Origin: Acuticoccus sediminis
GTDB taxonomy: Bacteria > Pseudomonadota > Alphaproteobacteria > Rhizobiales > Amorphaceae
Direction: 5' to 3'
DNA length: 64,000 nucleotides
Assembly: GCF_003258595.1 (NCBI RefSeq)
Contig: NZ_QHHQ01000001.1
Location: 620,001 to 684,000, forward strand
The notes below the pieces were generated by a model, which was not told the DNA's origin, did not search any database, and saw only the letters and a list, made by a program, of their open reading frames with translations. Both the position numbers and the translations under genes were made by a program. Shown here one piece after another: positions 53,147 through 63,141 of the stretch. Numbering within the stretch: position 1 is the first letter of the stretch; each line of letters starts with the position of its first letter.

Positions 53147-54162
53147 TCGTGACAATGCACCATACGGCCGCCCGTCCCCGCCGGCGCCGCAGCGCCCTGG
53201 CCGCAGCCGCGTTCGGTCTCGCGGCCTCAGTGCTCAGCCTCGCGCCCGCAGAGGCGCAGGACTATCCGAATAAGCCTATCCGCCTGATCGTCCCCTACGG
53301 ACCCGGTGGGGCCACCGACCTCGCCGGCCGCGCCCTCGCCGGCGTGCTGCCGGAATTCCTCGGCCAGGCGGTCGTGGTAGTGAACGTGCCGGGAGCGGGT
53401 GGCGCGGTCGGCGCCAACCAGGTGAAGGAGGCCACGCCCGACGGCTACACCATGCTGATGACGGCGATCGGCGCCAACGCCCTGCGCCCGGCGCTCACCA
53501 GCGATCTCCCCTACGAGCCTGGCGACTTCGACTACATCGCCCGCACCCAGATCAACCCAAACGTCCTCGTGGTCCCGGCGAACGCGCCCTACCAGACCTA
53601 CGAGGACTTCGCCGCAGCACTGACGTCGGGCGACAACGACCTCAAGTACGGCACCGCCGGGCCCGGCAACGTCACCCACCTCGGCCCGATCATGCTGATG
53701 AGCGAGCTCGGCCTGCCGAGCGACGCCGCCACACCCGTGCACTACGATTCCGACGGCGCGGCGCTGCTCGCCATGCTCCAGGGCGAGGTGGATTTCGCCC
53801 AGGGCAACCTCGCCTCGTTCGCCTCCGCGCTGCAGAACGGGGCCATCAAGGGCCTCGCGATGACCACGCCCGAGCCGGTCGAGGGGTTCGAGGACATCCC
53901 GACCTACACCTCGCTCGGCCTGCCCGAGGTCTCGATCGTCGGCTGGCGCGGGGTCGCCGGTCCCCCGGGGCTGCCCGAGGAGGTCGAGACGGCCTGGGGC
54001 GATGCGGTCGCCAAGGCGGTGGAGTCGCCGTCCTGGATCGGCCTCATCCGAAAGCTGGGTGACGAGCCGGGCTACCTCGCCAAGGCCGACTACGACGCCT
54101 TCGTCGAGAAGGACGCCTCGCGCTACCGTGCGATGGCCGAGGACCTCGGCCTGCGCAAGTAG
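53143..54162 (+). CDS. tripartite tricarboxylate transporter substrate-binding protein (TctC/Bug)
   Basis: A 339-residue periplasmic solute receptor. The signal peptide has a twin-arginine-like basic start (RRRR) and is cleaved near APAEAQ (residue 39). The Bug-family fold is shown by YPNKPIRLIVPYGPGGATD, VVVVNVPGAGGAVGANQV and TPDGYTMLM. The two beta-strand loops that hold a ligand carboxylate are in place. It delivers a carboxylate to TctBA. GAAGGA upstream of the ATG supports the start. It overlaps the ROK gene by four bases. Confidence 0.92.
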   Translation: MIVTMHHTAARPRRRRSALAAAAFGLAASVLSLAPAEAQDYPNKPIRLIVPYGPGGATDLAGRALAGVLPEFLGQAVVVVNVPGAGGAVGANQVKEATPDGYTMLMTAIGANALRPALTSDLPYEPGDFDYIARTQINPNVLVVPANAPYQTYEDFAAALTSGDNDLKYGTAGPGNVTHLGPIMLMSELGLPSDAATPVHYDSDGAALLAMLQGEVDFAQGNLASFASALQNGAIKGLAMTTPEPVEGFEDIPTYTSLGLPEVSIVGWRGVAGPPGLPEEVETAWGDAVAKAVESPSWIGLIRKLGDEPGYLAKADYDAFVEKDASRYRAMAEDLGLRK

Positions 54163-54319
54163 CGCCCAACGCGCCGCGCGGTGCCGGAGCCAGTCAGGGC
54201 TTCGGCATCATCGGCGAACCCGCCGACCGCGATCCCACCTCCGGCGCGCCGTGTCCAATACGACCCGACGCCCGGGATGACGCGCACCCGATCAACCCTG
54301 CGGATCCCCCGAGACGACC

Positions 54320-54889
54320 ATGCCACTCGACGCTCCGTCCCCCGCATCACCATCTGCCACGCGTCCCGCCAAGGCCCTGCTGCGTGGGCTGGCGCTGCCG
54401 ATCGCCGTTCTGGCCTTCGCTGCGCTCCTCGTCCTGTGGCTGATCCCGGCCGAGGTGCCGGCGGCCGATCCCGGCGGTCGTGGTCTCGGAGGTCGCTTCT
54501 TCCCCACGCTGATCGCTGCCGTCCTCGCCGCCCTCGCCCTTGCTCAGATCGGTCTCGTCCTCAGCGGCGGCCAGAGCACGGCACCCGCCACGGCTGCTGG
54601 CGATGACAATCCCGCAAGCGATGAGGGCGCGGACGAGGACACTCCGCTCGACCCGCGCACCCTCCTCGCCGCCGCAGGGCTGTTCGTCTACGCCGCGCTC
54701 GTCCCGGTCGTCGGCATGCTGCCGGCGACCTTCCTCGCGGTCGTCGCCTACATGCGCGCGCTGCACGTCGGGGCGTGGTGGAAGGCGGCGCTGTTTGCGC
54801 TGGCATTCGTTGCCGTCGTCGCCGGCTTCTTCGAAGGGGTCGCCGCCGTCCCCCTGCCGCGCGGCCTCCTCGGTGCCGCGCTCGGCTGA
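54320..54889 (+). CDS. tripartite tricarboxylate transporter small membrane subunit (TctB)
   Basis: A 189-residue protein with four hydrophobic helices, split two-plus-two by an acidic loop (residues about 92-115, rich in Asp/Glu). The pattern GGRFFPTLIAAVLAALALAQ after the first helix is typical of TctB. It lies 157 bases after TctC and 46 before TctA. Confidence 0.85.
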   Translation: MPLDAPSPASPSATRPAKALLRGLALPIAVLAFAALLVLWLIPAEVPAADPGGRGLGGRFFPTLIAAVLAALALAQIGLVLSGGQSTAPATAAGDDNPASDEGADEDTPLDPRTLLAAAGLFVYAALVPVVGMLPATFLAVVAYMRALHVGAWWKAALFALAFVAVVAGFFEGVAAVPLPRGLLGAALG

Positions 54890-54935
54890 GCCGCCCCCTG
54901 CGCCTTTCCGCAACCCGCTCCATGAGGACTGTCCC

Positions 54936-56519
54936 ATGCAGACCGTGATCGCGTTCTTCGTGGCGATGCCGGACTATTTCGGCGCCATCGCCTCCGGCCT
55001 CGCGGGCGGAGCGACGCTGTTCTTTACGCTAGATAATATCGTCGCCGTGTTCGCCGGGGTCGCGGTCGGCTGCCTGTTCGGCGCGCTGCCGGGTCTCAGC
55101 ATCACCCTGTCGGTGGCTCTCGTCATGCCCTTCACTTTCGGCATGGATCCCCTGACCGGCCTCTCCCTCCTCGTCGCCGTCTACGTCGGCGCGATCTACG
55201 GCGGCTCGATCTCGGCGATCCTGTTCAACACACCCGGGACCCCGGCCGCCGCCTGCACCACGATCGACGGTCACGCCCTCGCCCGCCAGGGCAAGGCAGG
55301 TAAGGCGTTGCACCTTGCCAACTGGGCTTCCATGGTGGGCGACCTCACGAGCACCGTCCTCGTCATCCTCCTCTTCCCGCTGCTCGCCCAGCTGGCGATC
55401 ATGTTCCGCTCACCGGAATACTTCGCGCTCATCGTCTTCGCGGTGACCGTGGTCGGCGGCGTCGCCGGCAAGTCGCTGGTGCTGGGGCTGATCTCCGGCG
55501 CGCTAGGCTTCTTGTTTGCCACCGTCGGCATGGATCCGGTCGAGGGCACCGGCCGGTTCGACTTCGGCTCGCTGGAGCTCCTGAAGGGGCTCGCATTCGT
55601 GCCGCTCCTCATCGGCCTGTTCGCGATCCCGGAGTTCCTGCGCCAGATCGACCGCGCCGGCCGCGCCGCGCGTCCGGTGCGCATCTCCCAGGTGGACGCC
55701 GTGCCGGATGGCGACCGCCTCACCTTCGCCGAGTTCCGCTACTGCTTCCGCCACATGGTCCGCGGCGGCATCATCGGCCTTGTCATGGGGGTGATTCCGG
55801 GCCTCGGCGCCACGCCCGCCGCCTTCGTCTCCTACGACCGGGCCCGGCGCACCGCGAGGAAGCCGCACCTGTTCGGCCGCGGCTCGCTGGAGGGGATCGC
55901 CGCCGCGGAGGCCGGCAACAACGGCGTCAACGGCGCCACCCTCGCGCCGCTTCTCACCCTCGGCATCCCTGGCGACGTGGTGACGGCAGTGATGCTCGGG
56001 GCGCTGATGATCTTCAACCTTCAGCCGGGACCGATGCTGTTCATCACCCACGCCGACATCGTTTACGGCCTGTTCTGCGCGCTCCTGTTCTGCGACGTGG
56101 CGCTGCGCGTCGTCGGCGTCGCCTTCATCCATGTCGGCAAGCACGTCACGCGGGTTCCGACGGGTTACGTGTTTCCGGCGATCCTCGGCCTGTGCGTGGT
56201 CGGCGCCTACAGCATCAACAATTCGATGTTCGACGTGTGGGTGATGATGGCGTTCGGCGTCGGCGGCCTGCTGATGCAGAAGGTGGGCCTGCCGACGGTG
56301 CCCTTCCTCATCGCCTTCGTGCTGGGGCCGATGCTCGAGAAGGGGCTGCGCCGGTCCCTCGTCATCTCCGACGGGGATCCAATGATCCTCGTTCAAAGCC
56401 CGATCGCGCTGGTCTTCTACGCCCTCACAGTCATTGCCGTGATCGCCATCGTGCGCGGCCGCCTCACCCCGCCGGTCGCCCCCCCGCCGGCCGGCGAGCC
56501 GCCGCTCCCCGCGCGCTGA
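54936..56519 (+). CDS. tripartite tricarboxylate transporter large membrane subunit (TctA)
   Basis: A 527-residue permease with about 11-12 helices. Family signatures are FGALPGLSITLSVALVMPFT, then YGGSISAILFNTPGTPAAA with IDGHALARQGKAGKAL, and in the second half GVIPGLGATPAAFVSY and EAGNNGVNGATLAPLLTLGI. It moves the carboxylate across the inner membrane using the ion gradient. GAGG eight bases before ATG 54936 fixes the start; the longer open frame is antisense-biased sequence. Confidence 0.93.
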   Translation: MQTVIAFFVAMPDYFGAIASGLAGGATLFFTLDNIVAVFAGVAVGCLFGALPGLSITLSVALVMPFTFGMDPLTGLSLLVAVYVGAIYGGSISAILFNTPGTPAAACTTIDGHALARQGKAGKALHLANWASMVGDLTSTVLVILLFPLLAQLAIMFRSPEYFALIVFAVTVVGGVAGKSLVLGLISGALGFLFATVGMDPVEGTGRFDFGSLELLKGLAFVPLLIGLFAIPEFLRQIDRAGRAARPVRISQVDAVPDGDRLTFAEFRYCFRHMVRGGIIGLVMGVIPGLGATPAAFVSYDRARRTARKPHLFGRGSLEGIAAAEAGNNGVNGATLAPLLTLGIPGDVVTAVMLGALMIFNLQPGPMLFITHADIVYGLFCALLFCDVALRVVGVAFIHVGKHVTRVPTGYVFPAILGLCVVGAYSINNSMFDVWVMMAFGVGGLLMQKVGLPTVPFLIAFVLGPMLEKGLRRSLVISDGDPMILVQSPIALVFYALTVIAVIAIVRGRLTPPVAPPPAGEPPLPAR

Positions 56520-56584
56520 CGTCGCCCTGCGCCACCGCCCACACTCTCCGGCCGCCCGCGCCGACTTTACGAAAGGACCGACCC

Positions 56585-58534
56585 ATGAACGCTGAGGACG
56601 GCGCGCTGTTTCGCTTCGCCATCGTCTCCGACACCCACATCCGCCCGAAGGAGAGCGACCAGTCCTCGCCCTGGATCGTCAACACCTACGCCAACGGGCG
56701 CGCCCGGCGGCTGGTGTCGCTCCTGCGTGCGCAAGCGCCCGAGTTCGTCATCCACCTCGGCGACATGGTCCACCCGCTGCCCTCGCTGCCCTCCTACGGT
56801 GACGCCGTCGCCGAGGCGAAGCGGATCTTCTCGCCGCTCGAGGCGCCGATGTACCTGATCCCCGGTAATCACGACGTCGGCGACAAGCCGATGCCGGGGA
56901 TGCCCGCCGCCCCCGCCACCGCCGAGGACGTCGCCAAATACCGCGAGGCGTTCGGGCCCGACTGGCAGGTGTTCGAGCACGGCGGCTGCCGCTTCGTGCT
57001 GCTCGACGCGGCGGTCATCAACACCGGCCTCGAAGCCGAGGCCGAGCAGCGCGCCTTCGCCGAGGCAACGCTTTCGGCCCCGTTCGACGGACGCACGCTC
57101 GTGTTCATCCACTACCCGCCCTTCATCCTCGCCCCAGACGAGCCGTCCAACTACGACAACCTCGACGAACCGGGCCGCAGCTGGCTCGTCGATCTCCTGA
57201 AGCGCACCGGAGTCAGCGCGGTGTTCTCCGGTCACGTCCACAACTTCTTCTACAATCGGCTCGAGGGGATGGAGCTTTACGTACTGCCCGCCCTTTCGTT
57301 CGTGCGGCAGGACTATTCCGAACTCTTCCGTGGCGGCCCGGGCCCCGAGTTCGGCCGCGACGACGCCGACAAGCTCGGCTTCGTGGTTGTCGACGTCTAC
57401 CCCGACCGGATCGTGCCGCGCCTGGTGCGCACCTTCGGGGACCAGGACGAGGAGGGCGCGCCTGTCCCGGCCCTGCCGCCGCTGCCGGCGACGCCGACCC
57501 CCTCCGCCCCGCTCGGCCTCCACCTCAGGGACGATTGGCGGGAGGTCGTGACGATGCCCTACCAAGGCTCGATGGACGAGTTCCTTCGCAAGGAGGCGCG
57601 CAACGACTATCACCTCCTCGCCCTGATGGAGCTCGGCACGCGTCATCTCAGGATCCCGCTGCGCGACCTGACCCTGCCGTCCTTCCGCGACCGCGCGGCC
57701 GACTTCGCTCACCTCGGCTTCACCTTCACGGTGTTCCACTTCGGCCTGCCGGGGGCGGCGGAGCTCGCCGCGGTGGAGGCCAACGCGGCGCTGATCGAGA
57801 CCTTCGAGGTGGTGATCCCCTGGGCCGAGCGGGACGCCTTCGCCACCGCCGCGCCGGGATGGCGGCTCCCCGTGCCGGTATCGCTGACGCGGGTCGCGAG
57901 TTCGGCCGACCGCAAGGCCGCCGGCAGCACCTTCCATCACTACGTCAGCTACGGCTTCGCGCCCGAGGCATGGGACGAGGTGGCGTCCTTCGCGCGAGGG
58001 CTCGGCGGCGCCGTCGCCTCGCTCGCCTTCACGCTGGGCTGGGAGGTCGCGCTGGCCGAAACGGTCCCCGATCTTGCCGCCAAGGCCGAGGCGCTTGGCT
58101 TGTCGCTGGTGGCGAACGTGCGCCTGCAGTCGGAAAACCCTGCCGAAGCGGCGGACGACCAAGCGGCGATCGCCGCACGCGTCGCGGAAGCGATGGTGGT
58201 CGCACACGCGGTCCCGTCGGCGCAGCTCTTCCTCGACACGTTCATCGACCACGACCGTGGCTACTTCCCACGCGGCGGGCTCTACGATCGCCGGCTCAAC
58301 CCCAACCCGGCCGCCAAGGTCTATCGTCACCTCGACGCGACGCTTGCCGGGCATGCCGTCGCACTCGCCGCGCCTGCGATCGCCAAGGGGCTCGCCTTCA
58401 CCCTGGATGGCCGTCCGGCCAGCCTTGCCACCGCGCCCTGCACGGCGGCGGCAACCGGCCGCGTGATCGATCTCGTCACGGGCTTGACCCCGGAGAGGGC
58501 AACGTCGGCAGGGCCGCTGCTCGTTCTTCCATAG
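56585..58534 (+). CDS. metallophosphoesterase with an extra C-terminal domain
   Basis: A 649-residue cytoplasmic protein. Residues 8-290 are a calcineurin-like phosphoesterase with all metal motifs: SDTHI (Asp16, His18), HLGDMVH (Asp60), PGNHD (94-97), FIHYPP and GHVH. Residues about 325-645 form a second domain of alternating strands and helices (for example HLRIPLRDLTLPSFRD, then FTFTVFHFGLPGAAEL, then AQLFLDTFIDHDRGYFPRGG) that looks barrel-like; I do not recognise the family. It follows TctA by 65 bases, suggesting it acts on the imported compound or a derivative, perhaps a phosphodiester. Confidence 0.8.
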   Translation: MNAEDGALFRFAIVSDTHIRPKESDQSSPWIVNTYANGRARRLVSLLRAQAPEFVIHLGDMVHPLPSLPSYGDAVAEAKRIFSPLEAPMYLIPGNHDVGDKPMPGMPAAPATAEDVAKYREAFGPDWQVFEHGGCRFVLLDAAVINTGLEAEAEQRAFAEATLSAPFDGRTLVFIHYPPFILAPDEPSNYDNLDEPGRSWLVDLLKRTGVSAVFSGHVHNFFYNRLEGMELYVLPALSFVRQDYSELFRGGPGPEFGRDDADKLGFVVVDVYPDRIVPRLVRTFGDQDEEGAPVPALPPLPATPTPSAPLGLHLRDDWREVVTMPYQGSMDEFLRKEARNDYHLLALMELGTRHLRIPLRDLTLPSFRDRAADFAHLGFTFTVFHFGLPGAAELAAVEANAALIETFEVVIPWAERDAFATAAPGWRLPVPVSLTRVASSADRKAAGSTFHHYVSYGFAPEAWDEVASFARGLGGAVASLAFTLGWEVALAETVPDLAAKAEALGLSLVANVRLQSENPAEAADDQAAIAARVAEAMVVAHAVPSAQLFLDTFIDHDRGYFPRGGLYDRRLNPNPAAKVYRHLDATLAGHAVALAAPAIAKGLAFTLDGRPASLATAPCTAAATGRVIDLVTGLTPERATSAGPLLVLP

Positions 58535-58940
58535 GGGCGCCGAGACTGCACGCGCGGTCCGCGGCGCGTGCGCTTAAGCAGCGCGAGGCGCGATAACACC
58601 TTAAGAGATCACCCACGAGAGCTCACTATGGGTCGTTTTCGCGAATGCCGAACGTCCGCTTCGAACGACCCTGACCTGCGCCACCTGCGGCCGGAACTGG
58701 CACGGTTTGGATCGGCATAACGGAGCCAGACCGTCACGGGCCGGTCAGCTGCGAGCGTAACGGATGGTGTCGACTCGGAGGACCGCCGGGTCCCGATTGT
58801 GGAGGCCGGTCAACGCAACGGCATCTCGCCAGGATCCACCCGGTCCGGGCGAGAGGACGTTCCTCACGCAATCGCACGGACCCCCACACTCTGCGCTGAT
58901 GCTCTCTCGCGGTGCGCCCGCGTAGTGGAACGGGGGGACG
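58535..58940. other. 406-bp gap between convergent transporter operons
   Basis: It contains a hairpin near the plus-strand side (listed separately) and no open frame with coding character or recognisable family on either strand. No terminator with a T-run was found for the aconitase gene. Confidence 0.5.
58548..58571 (+). terminator. GC-rich stem-loop after the metallophosphoesterase gene
   Basis: Perfect 8-base arms GCACGCGC (58548-58555) and GCGCGTGC (58564-58571) with an eight-base loop start 13 bases after the stop codon. No T-run follows, so it is at best a weak or factor-assisted terminator. Confidence 0.5.
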
Positions 58941-61538
58941 TCAGCGTGCATCCTCTTGCCGCGCAAGGGTATCGGCGACGATGGAAGGGAGCACACCGCC
59001 GCGGCGCAGGAGCTCGGCCTCCTGAAGGGTCTCGACGGCGGCGCGGCAGCGGATCTGTGCGTGCGTGCCGTCAGGGCAGCGTCGCTCGACGGTGATCTCG
59101 ATTCGCGGTGAGAGCACATCGGCCGGGGCCGCGATATGGAAGCGATCGCCGGGGCCGATGCCGGCGGCATTCGGCACGAAGCCGTCCGCGATGACTATGG
59201 GCAGCACGCCCATGCCGATGAGATTGGTCCGATGGATGCGCTCGAAGCTCCGCGCGATCACCGCGCGCACGCCGAGGAGGGCCACGCCCTTGGCGGCCCA
59301 GTCGCGGCTTGACCCCATGCCGTAGCGCTCACCGGCGAGCAGGACGACGGCGCGACCGGCCACCGCGAGCCGTTCGGCGGCCTCGAAGTGCGGGAGCTGA
59401 CTGCCGTCTTCGAGCACGGTGAACGACGGCGGCAGGTCGTCCGCCAGGTAGTTCTTCGCCAGACGATTGGTGAATAGGCCACGCAGCATGACCTCCCAGT
59501 TGCCGCGGTAGGCGGCATAGACGTTGAGATCGCGCGGATCGCCGCCGCGCTCGATGAGCCAGCGACCGGCCCGGCTCTTCGGATCGATCCAGCCTGCCGG
59601 TGAAATGTGGTCGGTCGTCATGTCGTCGCCGAGCACCATCAGCGCCTGCGCGTCGTAGCGGCCGAGGCGCGTCTCGCTGGGGCCGGCGAATTTCGGCCGG
59701 CGCAGGTTGCGCGAGGCGGGGTCCCACGGAAAGCGCGGCGATCGCGGGGCGGGGATCGCCTGCCACGGGGCGCTTGCGGCCGCGGCGGCGAAATCGGCCG
59801 GCACGTCGGCGGCGCGAAAGCCGGCCGCCATCGCGGCGTCGATCTCGCCCGGCGTCGGCCAGAGGTCGCGCAGACGCACGGGGGCGCCCGATGGGTCTTG
59901 CCCGAGCGGGTCGTCGAGGATGTCGCCGTGGATCGTGCCCCGGATGGCGTAGGCGATCACGAGCGGCGGCGATGCGAGGAAGCCGAGGTCGAGCTTCGGG
60001 TGGACGCGGCCGGGAAAATTGCGGTTGCCGGAGAGGACCGCGGCGACGGCGCGCCCGTTCGCGAGCGCCTCCTCGATGATGTCCGGCAGCGGACCGGAGT
60101 TGCCGATGCAGGTGGTGCAGCCGAAGCCGACGATCTCGAAGCCGAGCGCGGCGAGGTCGTCAGCGAGGTCGGCCCGGTCGAGCAGGCTGCGGGCCGAGGG
60201 CGAGCCCGGCGCGAGGGATGTCTTCACCCAGGGCGCCGCGGAAAGGCCCCGCGCCCGCGCGTTTCGGGCCAGAAGGCCGGCGGCGATCAGCAGGCGCGGG
60301 TCCGAGGTGTTGGTGCAACTCGTGATCGCGGCAATGCCGACCGCGCCGTCGGGCACCTCTCCCGCCGCGGCAGGCGCGAGGGGGCGGCCGATGGCGGCCT
60401 CGACCGATGCGGCCGCCTCGGCGGGCACGATGCGGTCCTGCGGCCGCCGCGGGCCGGCGAGGAGCGGGCCGAGGGCGGACAGGTCGATCGTGATCTCGCG
60501 GTCGAAGCGCGGGTGGGCGTCCGGCTCGAACCATAGCCCCATCGCGCGAAGGACCGGTTCGACCGCATCGGTCAAGGCCGGCGGCCGGCCGGTGCGGACG
60601 AGGTAGGCGACGGTTTCGCCGTCGACCGGGAAGAAGCCGGTGGAGGCGCCGTATTCCGGCGCCATGTTGGCGACGACCGCCCGTTCGTCGGCCGACAATG
60701 TCGCGACGCCAGGGCCGAAGAATTCGACGAAGTCGCCGGTCACACCGAGAACGCGAAGGCGGTGCGTGACCTCGAGCGCGAGGTCGGTGGCGAGCGCGCC
60801 CGGCCGGAGCGCGCCCGTCAGGCGGACGCCGACGACTGACGGCATCGCGAGTGAGGCGGGTTGGCCGAACATCACGCTCTCCGCCTCCAGCCCGCCGACT
60901 CCCCAGGCGAGGACGCCGATGCCGTTCACCATCGGCGTATGGCTGTCGGTTCCGAGCAACATGTCGGGATGGGCCGTGCCGTCGGGGGTGAGCACGACGA
61001 CGGTCGCCAGCTGCTCGAGGTTGAGGGTGTGCATGATCCCGGTGCCGGGCGGGTTCACGTGGACGCCGGAGAGACTTTGGGAGGCCCACTTCATGAACGC
61101 ATACCGCTCGGTGTTGCGGGCGATTTCGTTGTCCATATTGGTCGCGGCCGCGCCCGGCACGGCGTGGCGGTCGACGGCGACGGAGTGGTCCACCGACACC
61201 TCCACCGGCAGCTGCGGGGCCAGCGTTGCCGGGTCGCCGCCGGCCTCGGCGACCGTGTCCCTGAGGCCGGCGATGTCGGCAAGGGCCGGGGTGCAGGTGG
61301 TATCGTGCATCAAGAGGCGGTTGGGGCGGAAGACGAGCTCGAAGTCGTCCTTGTGCCCCGCGAGCCAGGCATCCAGCGCGGCCAGCAGCGGGTCGGCGTC
61401 ACGGGTGCTGCGGACATGGTTCTCGGCAAGGAGACGCACGACATGCGGCAGGCGCTGCAGCCGCGCGCCGAGGAGGACGCGCAGGTCAATCGCCCGGACG
61501 GACGAGGGACCGAACTGGACAGTGGTCTCCGACATCAT
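58941..61538 (-). CDS. acnA: aconitase-family hydratase (AcnA-like)
   Basis: An 865-residue hydro-lyase with a [4Fe-4S] cluster held by Cys408 (ITSCTNTSDP), Cys474 and Cys477 (GFGCTTCIGNSG). The swivelling C-terminal domain has GDDMTTDHISPAG and the active-site serine loop YGMGSSRDWAAKG. At the position where housekeeping AcnA reads DFTGVPA, this protein has HDTTCTPALADI, so it is a divergent paralogue. It could isomerise citrate or hydrate a related tricarboxylate. It is 58 bases downstream of TctA in a transporter operon. Confidence 0.85.
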   Translation of the reverse strand: MMSETTVQFGPSSVRAIDLRVLLGARLQRLPHVVRLLAENHVRSTRDADPLLAALDAWLAGHKDDFELVFRPNRLLMHDTTCTPALADIAGLRDTVAEAGGDPATLAPQLPVEVSVDHSVAVDRHAVPGAAATNMDNEIARNTERYAFMKWASQSLSGVHVNPPGTGIMHTLNLEQLATVVVLTPDGTAHPDMLLGTDSHTPMVNGIGVLAWGVGGLEAESVMFGQPASLAMPSVVGVRLTGALRPGALATDLALEVTHRLRVLGVTGDFVEFFGPGVATLSADERAVVANMAPEYGASTGFFPVDGETVAYLVRTGRPPALTDAVEPVLRAMGLWFEPDAHPRFDREITIDLSALGPLLAGPRRPQDRIVPAEAAASVEAAIGRPLAPAAAGEVPDGAVGIAAITSCTNTSDPRLLIAAGLLARNARARGLSAAPWVKTSLAPGSPSARSLLDRADLADDLAALGFEIVGFGCTTCIGNSGPLPDIIEEALANGRAVAAVLSGNRNFPGRVHPKLDLGFLASPPLVIAYAIRGTIHGDILDDPLGQDPSGAPVRLRDLWPTPGEIDAAMAAGFRAADVPADFAAAAASAPWQAIPAPRSPRFPWDPASRNLRRPKFAGPSETRLGRYDAQALMVLGDDMTTDHISPAGWIDPKSRAGRWLIERGGDPRDLNVYAAYRGNWEVMLRGLFTNRLAKNYLADDLPPSFTVLEDGSQLPHFEAAERLAVAGRAVVLLAGERYGMGSSRDWAAKGVALLGVRAVIARSFERIHRTNLIGMGVLPIVIADGFVPNAAGIGPGDRFHIAAPADVLSPRIEITVERRCPDGTHAQIRCRAAVETLQEAELLRRGGVLPSIVADTLARQEDAR

Positions 61539-61596
61539 GATCTGCGGTGGTGCTCCTCGATGCGGTGGCGGGACGCTGCGCCCCGGTCGTTGTCAA

Positions 61597-63138
61597 TCAG
61601 TCGCCCGTGGCGACCTCATCGGCTGGTCGGTTGGCCTCGATGCGCGCCCTCATGCGCCGGCCGAGGACGATCGGCAGCACGAAGCCGGTGATCGCGATGA
61701 TCCACAGGATGATCGCAAGGGGGCTGCCGACGAGGATCGACCAGTCGCCGTCCGAGATCTGGAGCGCGCGGCGAAGGTTCACCTCCATCTCGTTGCCGAG
61801 CAGGATGCCGAGGATCACCGGCACGAGCGGCACTTCGAGCTTCCTCAATACCCAGCCGAGGATGCCGAAGCCGACCATCAGCATCACGTCGAAGGTCGAT
61901 CCGGTGATGCCGTAGATGCCGACGAAGGAGATCATCGCGACGACCGGCATCAGGATCCGCGTCGGCACGAGAAGAACGCGCGTGAAGAGGCCGACGAGGG
62001 GAATATTCAGCGTCAACAGCATGAGGTTGCCGATGAACAGCGCCGCGATGAGCCCCCACACGACGTCCGGATTGCGCTGGAACAACAGCGGCCCGGGCGT
62101 GATGTTGAGCTGCAGCAGCACGGCGAGGAGCACTGCGGTGGTGCCCGACCCCGGCACGCCGAGCGACAGCATCGGCACCAGCGCGCCGCCGGCGGCGGCA
62201 TTGTTGCCGACCTCGGGCGCGACAACGCCGCGCGGATCGCCTTTGCCGAAGCTATCGCCGGCCCGGTCGACCGTCGCCTTCTCAAGCGAGTAGGACAGGA
62301 ACGACCCGAGCGAGGCGCCCGCCCCCGGCAGCACCCCGGCGAGGAAGCCGATGACGGTCGAGCGCCCCATGGTTGGGATGCACCGCTTCAGGACGTTCCA
62401 GCTCGGCAGCAGGCGGCCGATCTTCGCGCCCGAGTGGCCGGCGGCGCCGCCGCGGTGATGCTCGAGGAAGACGAACACCTCCGACAGCGCGAACAGCCCG
62501 ACGATCGCGATCAGGAAGTCGATCCCGTCGTAGAGGTGGATCTCGCCGAAGGTGAAGCGTTCCGATCCGGTCTGCGAGTCGGAGCCGATCATCGCGACGC
62601 CAAGCCCCAGTGCCGCGGCAAAGGCGGACTTCGCCTGGTTGGACGAGGAGATCCCGCCGAGCGTCGCGAAGGCGAGTGTGAAGAGGACGAAGTATTCCGC
62701 CGGTCCGAACAGGAGCGCGATCTTGACGAGCTGCGGTGCCAGGAGGACGAGCCCGCAGGTGGCAAAGAAGGAGCCGACGAACGAGGCAATCCCCGACAGC
62801 GCGAGCGCCTCGCCGGCCCGCCCCTGCCGTGCCATCGGGTAGCCGTCGAGGCAGGTCATCATCGCCGGCTCGTCGCCGGGGATGTTGAGGAGGATCGAGG
62901 AGATCCGCCCGCCATACATGCAGCCGTAGTAGACGCTCGTCAGCAAGATGAGCGCGGGCGTTGGACCGAGCCCCAGCGAGAAGGCGATCGGAATGAGGAC
63001 GGCCACACCATTGGCGGGACCGAGCCCCGGCAATGCGCCCATCATCGTGCCGAGGAAGCAGCCGAGGAAAGCGAGCAGGAGGTTCTGGGCGGAGAGGGCG
63101 ACGGCGAACCCGTCGGCGAGCGACGACAAGGTTTCCAT
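61597..63138 (-). CDS. tripartite tricarboxylate transporter large membrane subunit (TctA)
   Basis: A 513-residue permease of the second transporter set. Signatures are GTMMGALPGLGPANGVAVLI, YYGCMYGGRISSILLNIPGD, DGYPMARQGRAGEAL, and in the second half FLAGVLPGAGASLGSFLSY with EVGNNAAAGGALVPMLSLGV. About 11 helices are visible. It starts three bases after the TctB stop, so the two are co-translated. Confidence 0.94.
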   Translation of the reverse strand: METLSSLADGFAVALSAQNLLLAFLGCFLGTMMGALPGLGPANGVAVLIPIAFSLGLGPTPALILLTSVYYGCMYGGRISSILLNIPGDEPAMMTCLDGYPMARQGRAGEALALSGIASFVGSFFATCGLVLLAPQLVKIALLFGPAEYFVLFTLAFATLGGISSSNQAKSAFAAALGLGVAMIGSDSQTGSERFTFGEIHLYDGIDFLIAIVGLFALSEVFVFLEHHRGGAAGHSGAKIGRLLPSWNVLKRCIPTMGRSTVIGFLAGVLPGAGASLGSFLSYSLEKATVDRAGDSFGKGDPRGVVAPEVGNNAAAGGALVPMLSLGVPGSGTTAVLLAVLLQLNITPGPLLFQRNPDVVWGLIAALFIGNLMLLTLNIPLVGLFTRVLLVPTRILMPVVAMISFVGIYGITGSTFDVMLMVGFGILGWVLRKLEVPLVPVILGILLGNEMEVNLRRALQISDGDWSILVGSPLAIILWIIAITGFVLPIVLGRRMRARIEANRPADEVATGD

Positions 63139-63141
63139 GGG

